Of a DNA stretch of 56,916 nucleotides, positions 8,310-16,175 are shown one piece after another. The notes under the pieces are model-generated. The model had not been told where the DNA came from. It made no database searches and worked only from the letters and a program-made list of their open reading frames with translations. Made by a program: the position numbers and the translations under genes. The DNA lies in assembly GCF_012843905.1 (NCBI RefSeq), contig NZ_JABAGC010000019.1, forward strand, positions 1 to 56,916, given 5' to 3'. Every line of letters starts with the position of its first letter. Positions within the stretch are counted from its first letter, which is position 1. Source of the stretch: Clostridium sp. SM-530-WT-3G. GTDB taxonomy: Bacteria > Bacillota > Clostridia > Clostridiales > Clostridiaceae.

Positions 8310-9377
8310 GTGATATACGGGCTTATTTTAGCTGGGGGAAAAGGTAGCAGACTATATCCTCTATCAAGAGTCGCAGAGCCAAAACAATTTTTAAAATTGA
8401 TTAACGATAAAAGTTTTTTAGTAAATACAGTTGAGAGAATATTACCAATAATAGAAAAGGAAAATATTTATGTAGTAACTAATACTGACTATAAGGAAAA
8501 AGTAAAGAATGAACTAGAGCATATTAGTGAACAAAAGATTTTTGTTGAACCTGCCAATAAAGAAACTGCTACTTGTATAGGTTTATCTGCAATAAAGCTT
8601 CTTAAACAAGATGCTAATGCAGTAATGGTAGTACTACCATCAGACCACTATATTAAAGGAGAAAAAGATTATGTGGATACATTATCACAAGCAATAGAGC
8701 TTGCAAATAGGAGAAGATGTATTGTTACTTTAGGAATTGAACCTAACAGGCCAGAAACAGGTTATGGTTATATTGAAATGGGGGAGAGAACTGTAGGAAA
8801 TGTCCCTACTTATAAGGTAGCAAGATTCACTGAAAAACCTAATTTAGAAGTAGCTAAAGATTTTTTGATTAAAGGGACATATTTATGGAATTCAGGAATG
8901 TTTATATTCAGAGCAGATGTTATACTTCGAGAAATAGAAAAGTATCTGCCTAAATTATACAAACCGTTAATGGAAATATATAAAAATCTAGGTCAAGAAA
9001 ATGAGGAAGAAATAATTAAGGAGCAGTATGAATTAATAGATGGAATTTCTATTGATTTTGGGATTATGCAAAAAACTAGAAAAGCTTATGTTTTAAAATG
9101 TGATTTTGAATGGGATGATATGGGAAGTTTTGGAGCATTAAGCAGATTGCTAAAGACACAGAAAAATAATAATATATCCAATAATGTATATGTGGATGAT
9201 TGTGAGAATTGTTCTATATTTGGAGATAAAAATCTAATTATTGGCTTTGGAATAAAAGACTTAGTTGTAGTGGATGCAGGTGATGTAATACTAGTAATGG
9301 ATAAAAATAAGGACCAGGAAATAAAGCATCTTTTAAATAAGTTAAGCGAAAATGATAAATTTAATAGATTTTTATAA
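8310..9377 (+). CDS. Mannose-1-phosphate guanylyltransferase
   Basis: The enzyme makes GDP-mannose from GTP and mannose 1-phosphate for glycan or exopolysaccharide synthesis. The nucleotidyltransferase signature LILAGGKGSRLYPLSR starts near residue 5 and is followed by the EPKQFLKL motif. VEPANKETATCIGL, the LPSDHYI metal-binding Asp and FTEKPNLEVAKDFL are all typical of ManC/ManB-type enzymes. At 355 residues it is the short form, without the C-terminal isomerase domain of bifunctional ManC (about 470). The start is GTG with a modest GGAG about ten bases upstream. No other sugar-nucleotide or glycosyltransferase gene is adjacent, so its pathway is not shown by context. Confidence 0.92.
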   Translation: MIYGLILAGGKGSRLYPLSRVAEPKQFLKLINDKSFLVNTVERILPIIEKENIYVVTNTDYKEKVKNELEHISEQKIFVEPANKETATCIGLSAIKLLKQDANAVMVVLPSDHYIKGEKDYVDTLSQAIELANRRRCIVTLGIEPNRPETGYGYIEMGERTVGNVPTYKVARFTEKPNLEVAKDFLIKGTYLWNSGMFIFRADVILREIEKYLPKLYKPLMEIYKNLGQENEEEIIKEQYELIDGISIDFGIMQKTRKAYVLKCDFEWDDMGSFGALSRLLKTQKNNNISNNVYVDDCENCSIFGDKNLIIGFGIKDLVVVDAGDVILVMDKNKDQEIKHLLNKLSENDKFNRFL

Positions 9378-9390
9378 ATTAGTATATAAA

Positions 9391-9439
9391 ATGATCTATA
9401 TGAGAAGAGTTATGTAATTATAATTTTCATATAGATCAT
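9391..9439 (+). terminator. Hairpin after the guanylyltransferase gene (weak terminator)
   Basis: A 13-bp perfect inverted repeat (9391-9403 with 9427-9439) begins 14 bp after the stop. Its loop is 23 bases and no proper T-run follows, so it may be an mRNA end-protecting hairpin rather than a strong terminator. The remaining spacer up to 9700 shows nothing further apart from a weak ribosome binding site. Confidence 0.5.
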
Positions 9440-9700
9440 AATTATGTAGAATAATATGTTCTCTTAAAAATATTGAAATGAAAGAGTAATATTATACTTA
9501 AGTGTACATAATTAATTTATGTAATCATAAAAGAATTATTGTATTTAGAAAAATTACATAATTATTAAGATTACTATAATAAAATTAATTTTTTGAGTTA
9601 TAAGTTGTAATTAATAATTTTGAGTATTAATATAAAGACATAAAAAGGTGTTAAATTTATTTCGAATTTCGAATAAATTAAGAGGATGTGGTTTAGTTTG

Positions 9701-10291
9701 ATGATAAATACTCACAAGGTTTTAGGTGAAAACATTTTAAAGTATGCAAATAGTAAAAGTATTTACTTAATAAATAAAAAAAAATTTATATGGGGGAATA
9801 TGAAACCAGATTGTACTATCAAATATAAAAGAATGAAACACTATTATAGTGAAACTATAGATTTTGTAATTGAAAATATTGAGCAATTATCAGCATTAAG
9901 ATTAGAAGATGTATATTATAAAATGACTGTTGGTAAGTTTTCTGAACAATTAGGAGTAATATGTCATTTTTTGTGCGATTTTTTTTGTGCACCACATTAT
10001 TATAGGTGGGAATTTAAAAGTACAAAAGCAGTAAAGCATCATATGTTATACGAACAGAAGCTTGCAAAATTGGCTAAGGAATATAAGCCTAAGCCTGTAA
10101 TAGATACAACAATTACATCAGATAATGTGAGAGAATTTATAGTACATTTACAAAAACAATATGATGGAACTCTTAATTGCGAAAATGATCTTGCATATTC
10201 ATATTATGTATGTGATAGTATTATTAACATGATTTTAAATTGTATATTTGCAAATGAATTTAAATCAAATAGAGAGAAAATAGCATTATAA
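9701..10291 (+). CDS. Zinc-dependent phospholipase C-like protein
   Basis: The roughly 196-residue product resembles the clostridial family annotated as zinc-dependent phospholipase C-like. The His/Asp pattern fits a metal site: the N-terminal THKVLGENIL, the WGNMKPDC stretch, then GVICHFLCDFFCAPHYY, and later KHHMLYEQ. It has no signal peptide, unlike secreted alpha-toxin, and no C-terminal lipid-binding domain, so it is probably an intracellular relative. The ATG at 9701 is preferred because GAGGA lies upstream; an ATG at 9686 overlaps that site. A terminator follows directly. It is unrelated to the metal-resistance genes downstream as far as can be seen. Family moderate, function unproven. 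Confidence 0.65.
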   Translation: MINTHKVLGENILKYANSKSIYLINKKKFIWGNMKPDCTIKYKRMKHYYSETIDFVIENIEQLSALRLEDVYYKMTVGKFSEQLGVICHFLCDFFCAPHYYRWEFKSTKAVKHHMLYEQKLAKLAKEYKPKPVIDTTITSDNVREFIVHLQKQYDGTLNCENDLAYSYYVCDSIINMILNCIFANEFKSNREKIAL

Positions 10292-10309
10292 AAAATAATT
10301 AGATTCATA

Positions 10310-10345
10310 AAAGATACTGTTAGAAATAACAGTATCTTTTGTTTT
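10310..10345 (+). terminator. Rho-independent terminator
   Basis: A perfect 13-bp stem with a GAAA tetraloop (10310-10339) is followed by a T-rich tail. It ends the phospholipase-like gene and isolates the metal-efflux operon. Confidence 0.92.
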
Positions 10346-10401
10346 ATGTGATTAGTTAGGTTATATGATAAAAAGTTAAATGAAAAATAATTTAAAAATA
10401 G

Positions 10402-10460
10402 TTGTTAAATGATAGAAAAAGGAATATAATACAAGTAAACATATGAACATATGCTCATGT
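10402..10460 (+). promoter_or_regulatory. Promoter and ArsR/SmtB-type operator of the metal-efflux operon
   Basis: TTGTTA (10402-10407) and TATAAT (10425-10430) are exactly 17 bp apart. Just downstream, over the expected transcription start, lies the imperfect inverted repeat ATGA-ACATATGC-TCAT (10443-10458). It has the size and A/T-rich half-sites of SmtB/CadC/CzrA operators. The first gene encodes such a repressor, so autoregulation with metal-induced release is the simple reading. Confidence 0.8.
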
Positions 10461-10480
10461 ATTGTTAGGAGGGGAAACAC

Positions 10481-10846
10481 ATGAAAATTATTGATAATAA
10501 TATAGAAAATTGTAATGTTAATATTATACATGAAGATGTTGTATCCATGGTGTCTGAAAAATTACCTGAAGATGAAGTTTTATATGATTTAGCTGAATTA
10601 TTTAAAGCATTTGGTGATTCTACTAGAGTTAAAATATTATGTGCATTATTTGAGTCAGAAATGTGTGTATGTGATTTAGCAGCAGTACTTGGAATAAGTC
10701 AGTCAGCAGTATCACATCAACTTAGAACATTAAAAGCCTCTAGACTTGTTAAGTTTAAAAGAGTAGGAAAGGTTGTTTATTATTCTTTAGAAGATGAGCA
10801 TATTAAACATATATTTAATGAAGGCTTTAAGCACATTATTGAGTAA
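10481..10846 (+). CDS. ArsR/SmtB-family metal-sensing repressor (CadC/CzrA-like)
   Basis: The 121-residue protein has a winged helix-turn-helix with the typical recognition stretch LGISQSAVSHQLRTLK. The metal box EMCVCDLA in the third helix and a Cys near position 12 could form the CadC-type thiolate site. The C-terminal helix pattern DEHIKHIFNEGFKHIIE has the Asp/His and His/Glu spacing of the SmtB/CzrA alpha-5 zinc site. Both types of site may therefore be present. It is first in an operon with a P1B ATPase, 47 bp upstream of it, and is preceded by a palindromic operator. Sensing of Zn, Cd or Pb is inferred. The ATG has AGGAGGGG seven bases upstream. Confidence 0.92.
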   Translation: MKIIDNNIENCNVNIIHEDVVSMVSEKLPEDEVLYDLAELFKAFGDSTRVKILCALFESEMCVCDLAAVLGISQSAVSHQLRTLKASRLVKFKRVGKVVYYSLEDEHIKHIFNEGFKHIIE

Positions 10847-10893
10847 CACATATAAAAATATATAATAATTTGGATATGGAAAGGAGAGTTAAA

Positions 10894-13308
10894 ATGAAAA
10901 AAGAATTTAAGCTATCTTTAGAAGGTCTTGATTGTGCGAACTGTGCAAATAAGATAGAGCAGAAAGTTAATAAACTTGATGAAGTAGAAGAGGCTAACGT
11001 TAATTTTTCGTTAGGAAGAATGAACGTAACCATGAAAGATGGATTAAATAAACAGGATTTAATTAATAAAATTACTGAAATAGTAAAGCAACTTGAACCA
11101 GATGTAAATGTAAAAGAATATATAAAAAATTCACAAGAAACATACAATGCAACTGATAAGTCAACAAAATTTAAATTATCACTGGAAGGTCTTGATTGTG
11201 CAAACTGCGCAAATAAAATAGAGAAGAGAGTAAATAATCTTTCAGAAGTTAAAGAAGCTAATATTAATTTTTCTCTAGGAAAACTTACTATTGAGAGAAA
11301 TAATTCTGCAAATAAAGCGGAGATTGTAGAAAAAGTAAAAAAAATAGTAAGTGAACTTGAACCAGATGTTGTAGTAAGTGAAGATGGAGAAAAACATGTT
11401 CATTGTCATGATGGAGTATGTAACTGTTCAGAAGAAGAGCATGAGGAAAAAGTTAATGAAAAATCAGGAATTTTAGGAATTATAAAAGAAAATATATTAT
11501 TTATAACTGGAACAGTATTATATTTAATAGCAATTGCAGTTGAACATTCAATTGCACAGGTATGGGTACTATTTATTATAAGTTATTTACTTGTAGGAGG
11601 AAAAGTACTGTTAACTGCTTTAAAGAATTTAAGAAGAGGTCAGATTTTTGATGAAAATTTTCTTATGAGTATAGCCACAATTGGAGCAATAGCAATTAAA
11701 CAATATCCAGAAGCTGTTGCTGTTATGATATTCTATGAAATAGGAGAACTATTCCAAGGATATGCTGTTAATACTTCAAGAAAGTCAATAACATCTCTTA
11801 TGAATGTTAGAGCAGAATATGCTAATTTGCTTACTAAAGATGGAGAAATAAGAGTAAAACCTGAAAGTGTAAAAATAGATGATATACTTGTATTAAAACC
11901 AGGTGAAAGAGTACCTTTAGATGGAATTATAATTGATGGAACAGGCTCTATAGACACTTCTGCATTAACTGGAGAATCAATGCCTAGAGAAGTGGAAGAA
12001 AATGTTGAAATATTATCTGGAAGCATTAATTTAAATTCTGTTATTAAAATGAAAGTAACAAAGACTTTTGGTGAATCAGCTATCTCTAGAATTTTAGATA
12101 TGGTTGAGAATGCAGGAAGTAGAAAAGCTGAAACAGAAAAGTTTATTACAAAATTCTGTAGATATTACACACCAGTAGTTGTTTTATTAGCTATTGTATT
12201 AGCGGTGGTACCTCCATTTATATTCAAAGATGCAAATTTTTCTACGTGGCTATATAGATCATTATCATTTTTAGTTGTATCTTGTCCATGTGCATTAGTT
12301 GTTTCTGTGCCTTTAGGATTATTTGCAGGTATTGGAGCTGCATCTAAGAAGGGAATTTTAGTGAAGGGTGGAAATTATCTTGAAGCTATGAAAGATATAG
12401 ATACAGTTGTATTTGATAAAACAGGAACTTTAACAAAAGGAAACTTTAAGGTTACTGAAATAAATGCACAAGGTATATCAAGAGAAGAACTTCTTAAAAT
12501 TGCAGCAATTGGAGAAAGTTTTTCAAATCACCCTATAGCTCAATCTATAGTTAGAGAATATGGAAAAGAAATAGATAAAAATGAAATTAAAGACTATGAA
12601 GAATTATCAGGATATGGAATAAAGGCTGTTATAGATAATAGAGAAGCTTTGATTGGCAACTATAAACTTATGAAAAAGCACGAAATAAAGTGTAATGAAG
12701 TAGATACTGTTGGAACTACAGTGTATGTAGCTATTAATGGAAAGTATTCAGGAAATATAATTATTGAAGACGAAATTAAACAAGATTCTAAGTTAGCAAT
12801 TAAAAAACTTAAAGAAATTGGTGTTAAGAAAGTTGTTATGCTTACTGGGGACAATAAAAAAGTTGCTGAAAAAGTAGCAGCACAGCTTGGAATAGATGAA
12901 GTATATTCAGAACTTTTACCAATAGATAAGGTTACAAATGTGGAAAAACTCATTTCACAACATAACAAAAATAAAAAATTAGCGTTTGTAGGTGACGGTA
13001 TAAATGATGCTCCAGTACTTGCAAGAGCAGACATAGGAGTAGCTATGGGTGGCATAGGATCAGATGCAGCTATAGAAGCAGCAGATGTTGTCTTAATGAG
13101 AGATAACCCTATTTCACTAGCTGATGGGATAATGACTGCAAGAAAAACTAATAAAATACTATGGCAAAATATATCATTTGCATTAGGAATAAAGACTTTA
13201 GTATTAATTCTAATAACATTTGGTAAATCCTCAATGTGGGGAGCTGTATTTGCTGATGTAGGAGTAACTTTAATTGCAGTATTAAATTCTATGAGAGCAT
13301 TAAAATAA
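10894..13308 (+). CDS. cadA: P1B-type Zn/Cd/Pb-transporting ATPase with two HMA domains
   Basis: This 804-residue heavy-metal efflux pump has two near-identical N-terminal metal-binding domains (GLDCANC at 11-17 and 99-105). A Cys/His-rich linker (HVHCHDGVCNC, about 168-178) follows. Then come the transport core motifs: TGES (about 359-362), the membrane CPC (464-466), the phosphorylation motif DKTGT (508-512), the HP motif of the nucleotide domain (546-547) and GDGINDAP (700-707). The last membrane helices carry the Lys (ALGIKTL) and Asp (FADVGVTL) typical of the P1B-2 Zn/Cd/Pb group. Start at 10894 follows AAGGAGAG. The operon position after a CadC/CzrA-like repressor supports divalent soft-metal export. 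Confidence 0.95.
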   Translation: MKKEFKLSLEGLDCANCANKIEQKVNKLDEVEEANVNFSLGRMNVTMKDGLNKQDLINKITEIVKQLEPDVNVKEYIKNSQETYNATDKSTKFKLSLEGLDCANCANKIEKRVNNLSEVKEANINFSLGKLTIERNNSANKAEIVEKVKKIVSELEPDVVVSEDGEKHVHCHDGVCNCSEEEHEEKVNEKSGILGIIKENILFITGTVLYLIAIAVEHSIAQVWVLFIISYLLVGGKVLLTALKNLRRGQIFDENFLMSIATIGAIAIKQYPEAVAVMIFYEIGELFQGYAVNTSRKSITSLMNVRAEYANLLTKDGEIRVKPESVKIDDILVLKPGERVPLDGIIIDGTGSIDTSALTGESMPREVEENVEILSGSINLNSVIKMKVTKTFGESAISRILDMVENAGSRKAETEKFITKFCRYYTPVVVLLAIVLAVVPPFIFKDANFSTWLYRSLSFLVVSCPCALVVSVPLGLFAGIGAASKKGILVKGGNYLEAMKDIDTVVFDKTGTLTKGNFKVTEINAQGISREELLKIAAIGESFSNHPIAQSIVREYGKEIDKNEIKDYEELSGYGIKAVIDNREALIGNYKLMKKHEIKCNEVDTVGTTVYVAINGKYSGNIIIEDEIKQDSKLAIKKLKEIGVKKVVMLTGDNKKVAEKVAAQLGIDEVYSELLPIDKVTNVEKLISQHNKNKKLAFVGDGINDAPVLARADIGVAMGGIGSDAAIEAADVVLMRDNPISLADGIMTARKTNKILWQNISFALGIKTLVLILITFGKSSMWGAVFADVGVTLIAVLNSMRALK

Positions 13309-13334
13309 CAATAAATATATTATCAATTTAAATT

Positions 13335-13376
13335 AAACTTGCTGAATATTGAATATATAGTTCGGCAAGTTTTTGT
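13335..13376 (+). terminator. Rho-independent terminator after cadA
   Basis: A 12-bp stem with one T-G wobble (13335-13346 with 13361-13372) and a following T-run ends the metal-efflux operon. Confidence 0.88.
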
Positions 13377-13571
13377 ATTTATAGAAATAAAATAAAAAAT
13401 ACACATCTATAAAATCATTATGAAAAAATAATTAATTTCAATAATTCTGGGAAGTATATATGTTGAAAAGTATGATAATCCTATTATTTACACAATATCT
13501 CGATAAATACATATTAGACTATAAACACCTAATTAGAAAACCAAAGAAGATATTAATTGAGGAGGAAGAAA

Positions 13572-14135
13572 ATGTCTATTGTATCATTAGTTCTTACTGC
13601 AATAGGTCTTGCCATGGATGCATTTGCAGTATCAATTACTATTGGATTAAAAGGAAAACAACAAGAAAAAAAAGTATTAGCTTTAAAGTCAGGAATTTAT
13701 TTTGGAGGGTTTCAGGCTTTAATGCCACTTATAGGATGGCTTTTAGGTATTAGGTTTACTAAATACATTGAAAATATAGATCACTGGATTGCATTTATAT
13801 TGCTAAGTATAATAGGTGGAAAAATGCTCATAGAGTCAATAAAGGGGGAAGAAGATGATGAGATTGATGGTCATACAAATAAAAAGTTTTTAATTTTAGC
13901 TATAGCTACAAGTATTGATGCACTTGCTGTAGGTGTTAGTTTAGCATTTTTAAATATAAATATATGGCTATCTATATTGATAATTGGAGCAGTAACTTTT
14001 GTTTTAAGCATAATAGCTGTATATTTAGGAGAAGTAATAGGAGAATTTTTAAAAAACAAGGCAGGCATATTAGGTGGAATAATATTAATATTTATTGGGA
14101 TTAAAATTCTTTTAGAGCATTTAAATTTATTTTAG
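13572..14135 (+). CDS. mntP: MntP-family manganese efflux pump
   Basis: The 187-residue membrane protein has six predicted helices in two repeats. The conserved acidic motifs of the MntP family are present: AMDAFAVS in helix 1 and SIDALAVGVS in the equivalent helix of the second half. GGFQALMPLIGW is also conserved. An acidic cytosolic loop (GEEDDEIDGH) lies between the halves. The start at 13572 follows GAGGAGGAAG; an in-frame TTG upstream is not needed. It exports Mn2+ in studied relatives. It is separated from cadA by a terminator, so it is a neighbour rather than an operon partner. The 5' region was inspected for a yybP-ykoY Mn riboswitch and none is convincing. Confidence 0.92.
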   Translation: MSIVSLVLTAIGLAMDAFAVSITIGLKGKQQEKKVLALKSGIYFGGFQALMPLIGWLLGIRFTKYIENIDHWIAFILLSIIGGKMLIESIKGEEDDEIDGHTNKKFLILAIATSIDALAVGVSLAFLNINIWLSILIIGAVTFVLSIIAVYLGEVIGEFLKNKAGILGGIILIFIGIKILLEHLNLF

Positions 14136-14150
14136 CTATATGTAATGTAC

Positions 14151-14181
14151 TTGACATTAAAATATAAAAGTATGTTATTAT
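14151..14181 (+). promoter_or_regulatory. Possible rex promoter
   Basis: A consensus -35 TTGACA (14151-14156) is followed by TATTAT about 19 bp downstream (14176-14181), a slightly long spacing. This would give a rex leader of about 180 nt. A second TATAAT occurs near 14293 without a clear -35. No full Rex operator is visible here, only a TTGTTAA half-site near 14330. Confidence 0.4.
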
Positions 14182-14366
14182 ATAAAGCGAGTAATTTGTG
14201 TAATATTATAGATATAAATATATCAAACGTAAATTAATATGGGTGATATATGGGAAAAACTATTAGGGAAAGATGTTTTTAAACAATAAGGTATAATAGT
14301 TTGAATTTATAGGCTTAAATGAGAGGCATTGTTAAAAAATAGATTAAATTAATAAGGAGAATAAGA

Positions 14367-15008
14367 ATGGAGAAGAACAAAAATATATCTATGGCCGTAA
14401 TAAAGAGATTGCCAAAGTATTATCGATATCTTGGTGAACTTATGCATAATGATGTTGACAGAATTTCTTCGAAAGAATTAGGAGAAAAGATAGGATTTAC
14501 TGCATCACAAATTCGTCAAGATTTAAATTGCTTTGGAGACTTTGGACAGCAAGGATATGGATATAACGTTACTGAACTTTATAATCAGATAAAATCTATA
14601 CTTGGATTAGATAGAGGATATAAGGCAGCATTAGTTGGTGCAGGTAACATAGGTCAAGCGGTATCAAACTATTCACGTTTTGATAATTTAGGATTTAAGA
14701 TATCAGCTATATTTGATGCAAATCCTAAATTAATAGGGATGAAAATAAGAGATGTTGAAATTAAAGACATTGATGAAATGCAGGAAACAGTTGAAAAAGA
14801 GAAAATAGAAATAGGAATAATTTGTGTACCAAGAAAGAATGCTCAAACTGTTGCTGATACTCTTATTAAAGGTGGAGTAAGAGGAATATGGAACTTTGCT
14901 CCAGTAGATTTAGTGGTGCCAGATTATGTGAAAGTAGAAAATGTTCATTTAAGTGAAAGTTTACTTACGCTTATCTATTTATTAAACGATCAAGATAATC
15001 AAATATAA
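14367..15008 (+). CDS. rex: Redox-sensing transcriptional repressor Rex
   Basis: Rex binds DNA when NAD+ is high and lets go when NADH rises. The 213-residue protein has the N-terminal winged helix (RISSKELGEKIGFTASQIRQDLNCFGDFG, about 31-60). The Rossmann fold with GAGNIGQAV (about 90-98) follows, and the C-terminal domain-swap helix (SLLTLIYLLND) is present. IPKRLPKYYRYL-type residues start the protein as in other clostridia. The ATG has AAGGAGAA upstream. Its position directly in front of the butyryl-CoA operon is the usual arrangement in Clostridium, and two Rex-type operators lie at the crt promoter. Confidence 0.97.
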   Translation: MEKNKNISMAVIKRLPKYYRYLGELMHNDVDRISSKELGEKIGFTASQIRQDLNCFGDFGQQGYGYNVTELYNQIKSILGLDRGYKAALVGAGNIGQAVSNYSRFDNLGFKISAIFDANPKLIGMKIRDVEIKDIDEMQETVEKEKIEIGIICVPRKNAQTVADTLIKGGVRGIWNFAPVDLVVPDYVKVENVHLSESLLTLIYLLNDQDNQI

Positions 15009-15024
15009 TATTATTTTTAAGAGT

Positions 15025-15068
15025 GGTTTACGTAAATTAAAAATAATTTACGTAAATCATTTTTTTTA
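15025..15068 (+). terminator. Rho-independent terminator after rex
   Basis: A perfect 13-bp stem (15027-15039 with 15044-15056) is followed by an uninterrupted run of eight T within 15057-15068. It separates rex from crt, so the operon needs its own promoter. Each stem half contains the palindrome TTTACGTAAA. Confidence 0.92.
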
Positions 15069-15145
15069 TATAAAATATCAATAAAATTGAATAATTTTAA
15101 AAAAAATCTAAAATTAAAAAAAATACTTAAAAATGGAAAAAATTA

Positions 15146-15232
15146 TTGCAAAAAAATTAACAAAGTACTATAATTTATTCAAGGAGCGGAGGCTCCGATT
15201 TATTTTGTAATTGCTTGTTATATTATTAACAA
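15146..15232 (+). promoter_or_regulatory. crt operon promoter with two Rex operators
   Basis: TTGCAA (15146-15151) and TATAAT (15169-15174) have ideal 17-bp spacing. One Rex-type operator, TTGTTATATTATTAACAA, lies at 15215-15232, about 35 bp downstream of the expected start. It fits the known consensus TTGTTAA-N4-TTAACAA except at one fixed base. A second, weaker match, TTGCAAAAAAATTAACAA at 15146-15163, overlaps the -35 box and spacer and keeps 12 of 14 fixed positions. Binding to both would block polymerase entry and early elongation when NADH is low. Confidence 0.85.
15183..15196 (+). other. Small G/C-rich hairpin at the 5' end of the crt mRNA
   Basis: GGAGC-GGAG-GCTCC forms a five-bp G/C stem within a few bases of the predicted transcription start, in an otherwise A/T-rich leader. 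Such 5'-terminal hairpins can protect mRNA from decay; that role is inferred. Confidence 0.5.
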
Positions 15233-15312
15233 GAAACACGTAAAAAATTTTATATAGAATATTTAGAAAATTATAAAAATATAAAATTAATCAAGTTCAA
15301 GGGGGATTTACT

Positions 15313-16098
15313 ATGGAATTAGAAAATGTAATTCTTGAAAAAGAAAGACATTTAGCTATTGTTACAATTAACAGACCAAAAGCATTAAATGCTTTAAATT
15401 CTCAAACATTAAAGGATTTAGATGTAGTATTAGAAGATTTAGAAAATGATAATAACATATATGCTGTTATCTTAACTGGTGCTGGAGAAAAATCTTTTGT
15501 TGCTGGTGCTGACATTTCTGAAATGAAGGATTTAAATGAAGCACAAGGACAAGAATTTGGAGCTTTAGGAAATAAAGTATTCTTAAGATTAGAAAACTTA
15601 AATAAGCCAGTAATTGCTGCTATTCAAGGATTTGCACTTGGTGGCGGATGTGAAATTTCTATGGCATGTGATATAAGAATTGCGTCTGATAAAGCTATAT
15701 TTGGACAACCTGAAGTAGGTCTTGGAATTACTCCTGGATTTGGTGGAACTCAAAGATTAGCAAGAATAGTTGGGCTAGGAAAAGCCAAAGAAATGATTTA
15801 TACAGCATCTAATATAAAAGCTGACGAAGCTTATAGAATTGGCTTAGTAAATAAAGTAGTTCCTTTAGAAAATCTTATGGATGAAGCAAAGAAAATAGCT
15901 TCTAAAATAATTGAAAATGCTCCAGTAGCAGTAAAACTTGCAAAAGATGCTATAAACAGAGGAACTCAAGAAGCTATAGATAAAGCCGTTGCTATAGAAG
16001 CTGAAGATTTTGGAAAATGCTTTGCTACAGAAGATCAAACAGAAGGTATGACTGCTTTCTTAGAAAGAAGAAAAGAAAAACATTTTAATAATAGATAG
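15313..16098 (+). CDS. crt: 3-hydroxybutyryl-CoA dehydratase (crotonase)
   Basis: The enzyme removes water from 3-hydroxybutyryl-CoA to give crotonyl-CoA, the second step of butyryl-CoA formation in the cytosol. The 261 residues form a crotonase fold: the CoA and oxyanion stretch GAGEKSFVAGADISEM (about 57-72), the oxyanion and catalytic region ALGGGCEISMACDIRIA (about 111-127), and FGQPEVGLGITPGFGGTQRLAR with the catalytic Glu. ATG follows AAGGGGGAT. It is first in a five-gene operon and has a Rex-controlled promoter. Codon use is biased in the way expected for a highly expressed gene. Confidence 0.97.
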   Translation: MELENVILEKERHLAIVTINRPKALNALNSQTLKDLDVVLEDLENDNNIYAVILTGAGEKSFVAGADISEMKDLNEAQGQEFGALGNKVFLRLENLNKPVIAAIQGFALGGGCEISMACDIRIASDKAIFGQPEVGLGITPGFGGTQRLARIVGLGKAKEMIYTASNIKADEAYRIGLVNKVVPLENLMDEAKKIASKIIENAPVAVKLAKDAINRGTQEAIDKAVAIEAEDFGKCFATEDQTEGMTAFLERRKEKHFNNR

Positions 16099-16175
16099 TT
16101 TATAAACACAAATTAATTTGCGATTTATAAATAAGTTTAGGTTAAAAAGGTTTAATTAACAGGGAGGGTAATTTA

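Noticed and set aside
13376..13571. yybP-ykoY manganese riboswitch before mntP
   Set aside because: Such a switch is common before mntP, but the conserved GGGGAGTA-type and GC-rich junction sequences are not present; only A/T-rich DNA was seen.
13460..13753. 97-codon frame overlapping the start of mntP
   Set aside because: It overlaps mntP in another frame with no family match; mntP has the motif support and the ribosome binding site.
14320..14366. Rex operator in the rex leader (autoregulation)
   Set aside because: Only one TTGTTAA half-site is visible; the second half does not match the consensus.
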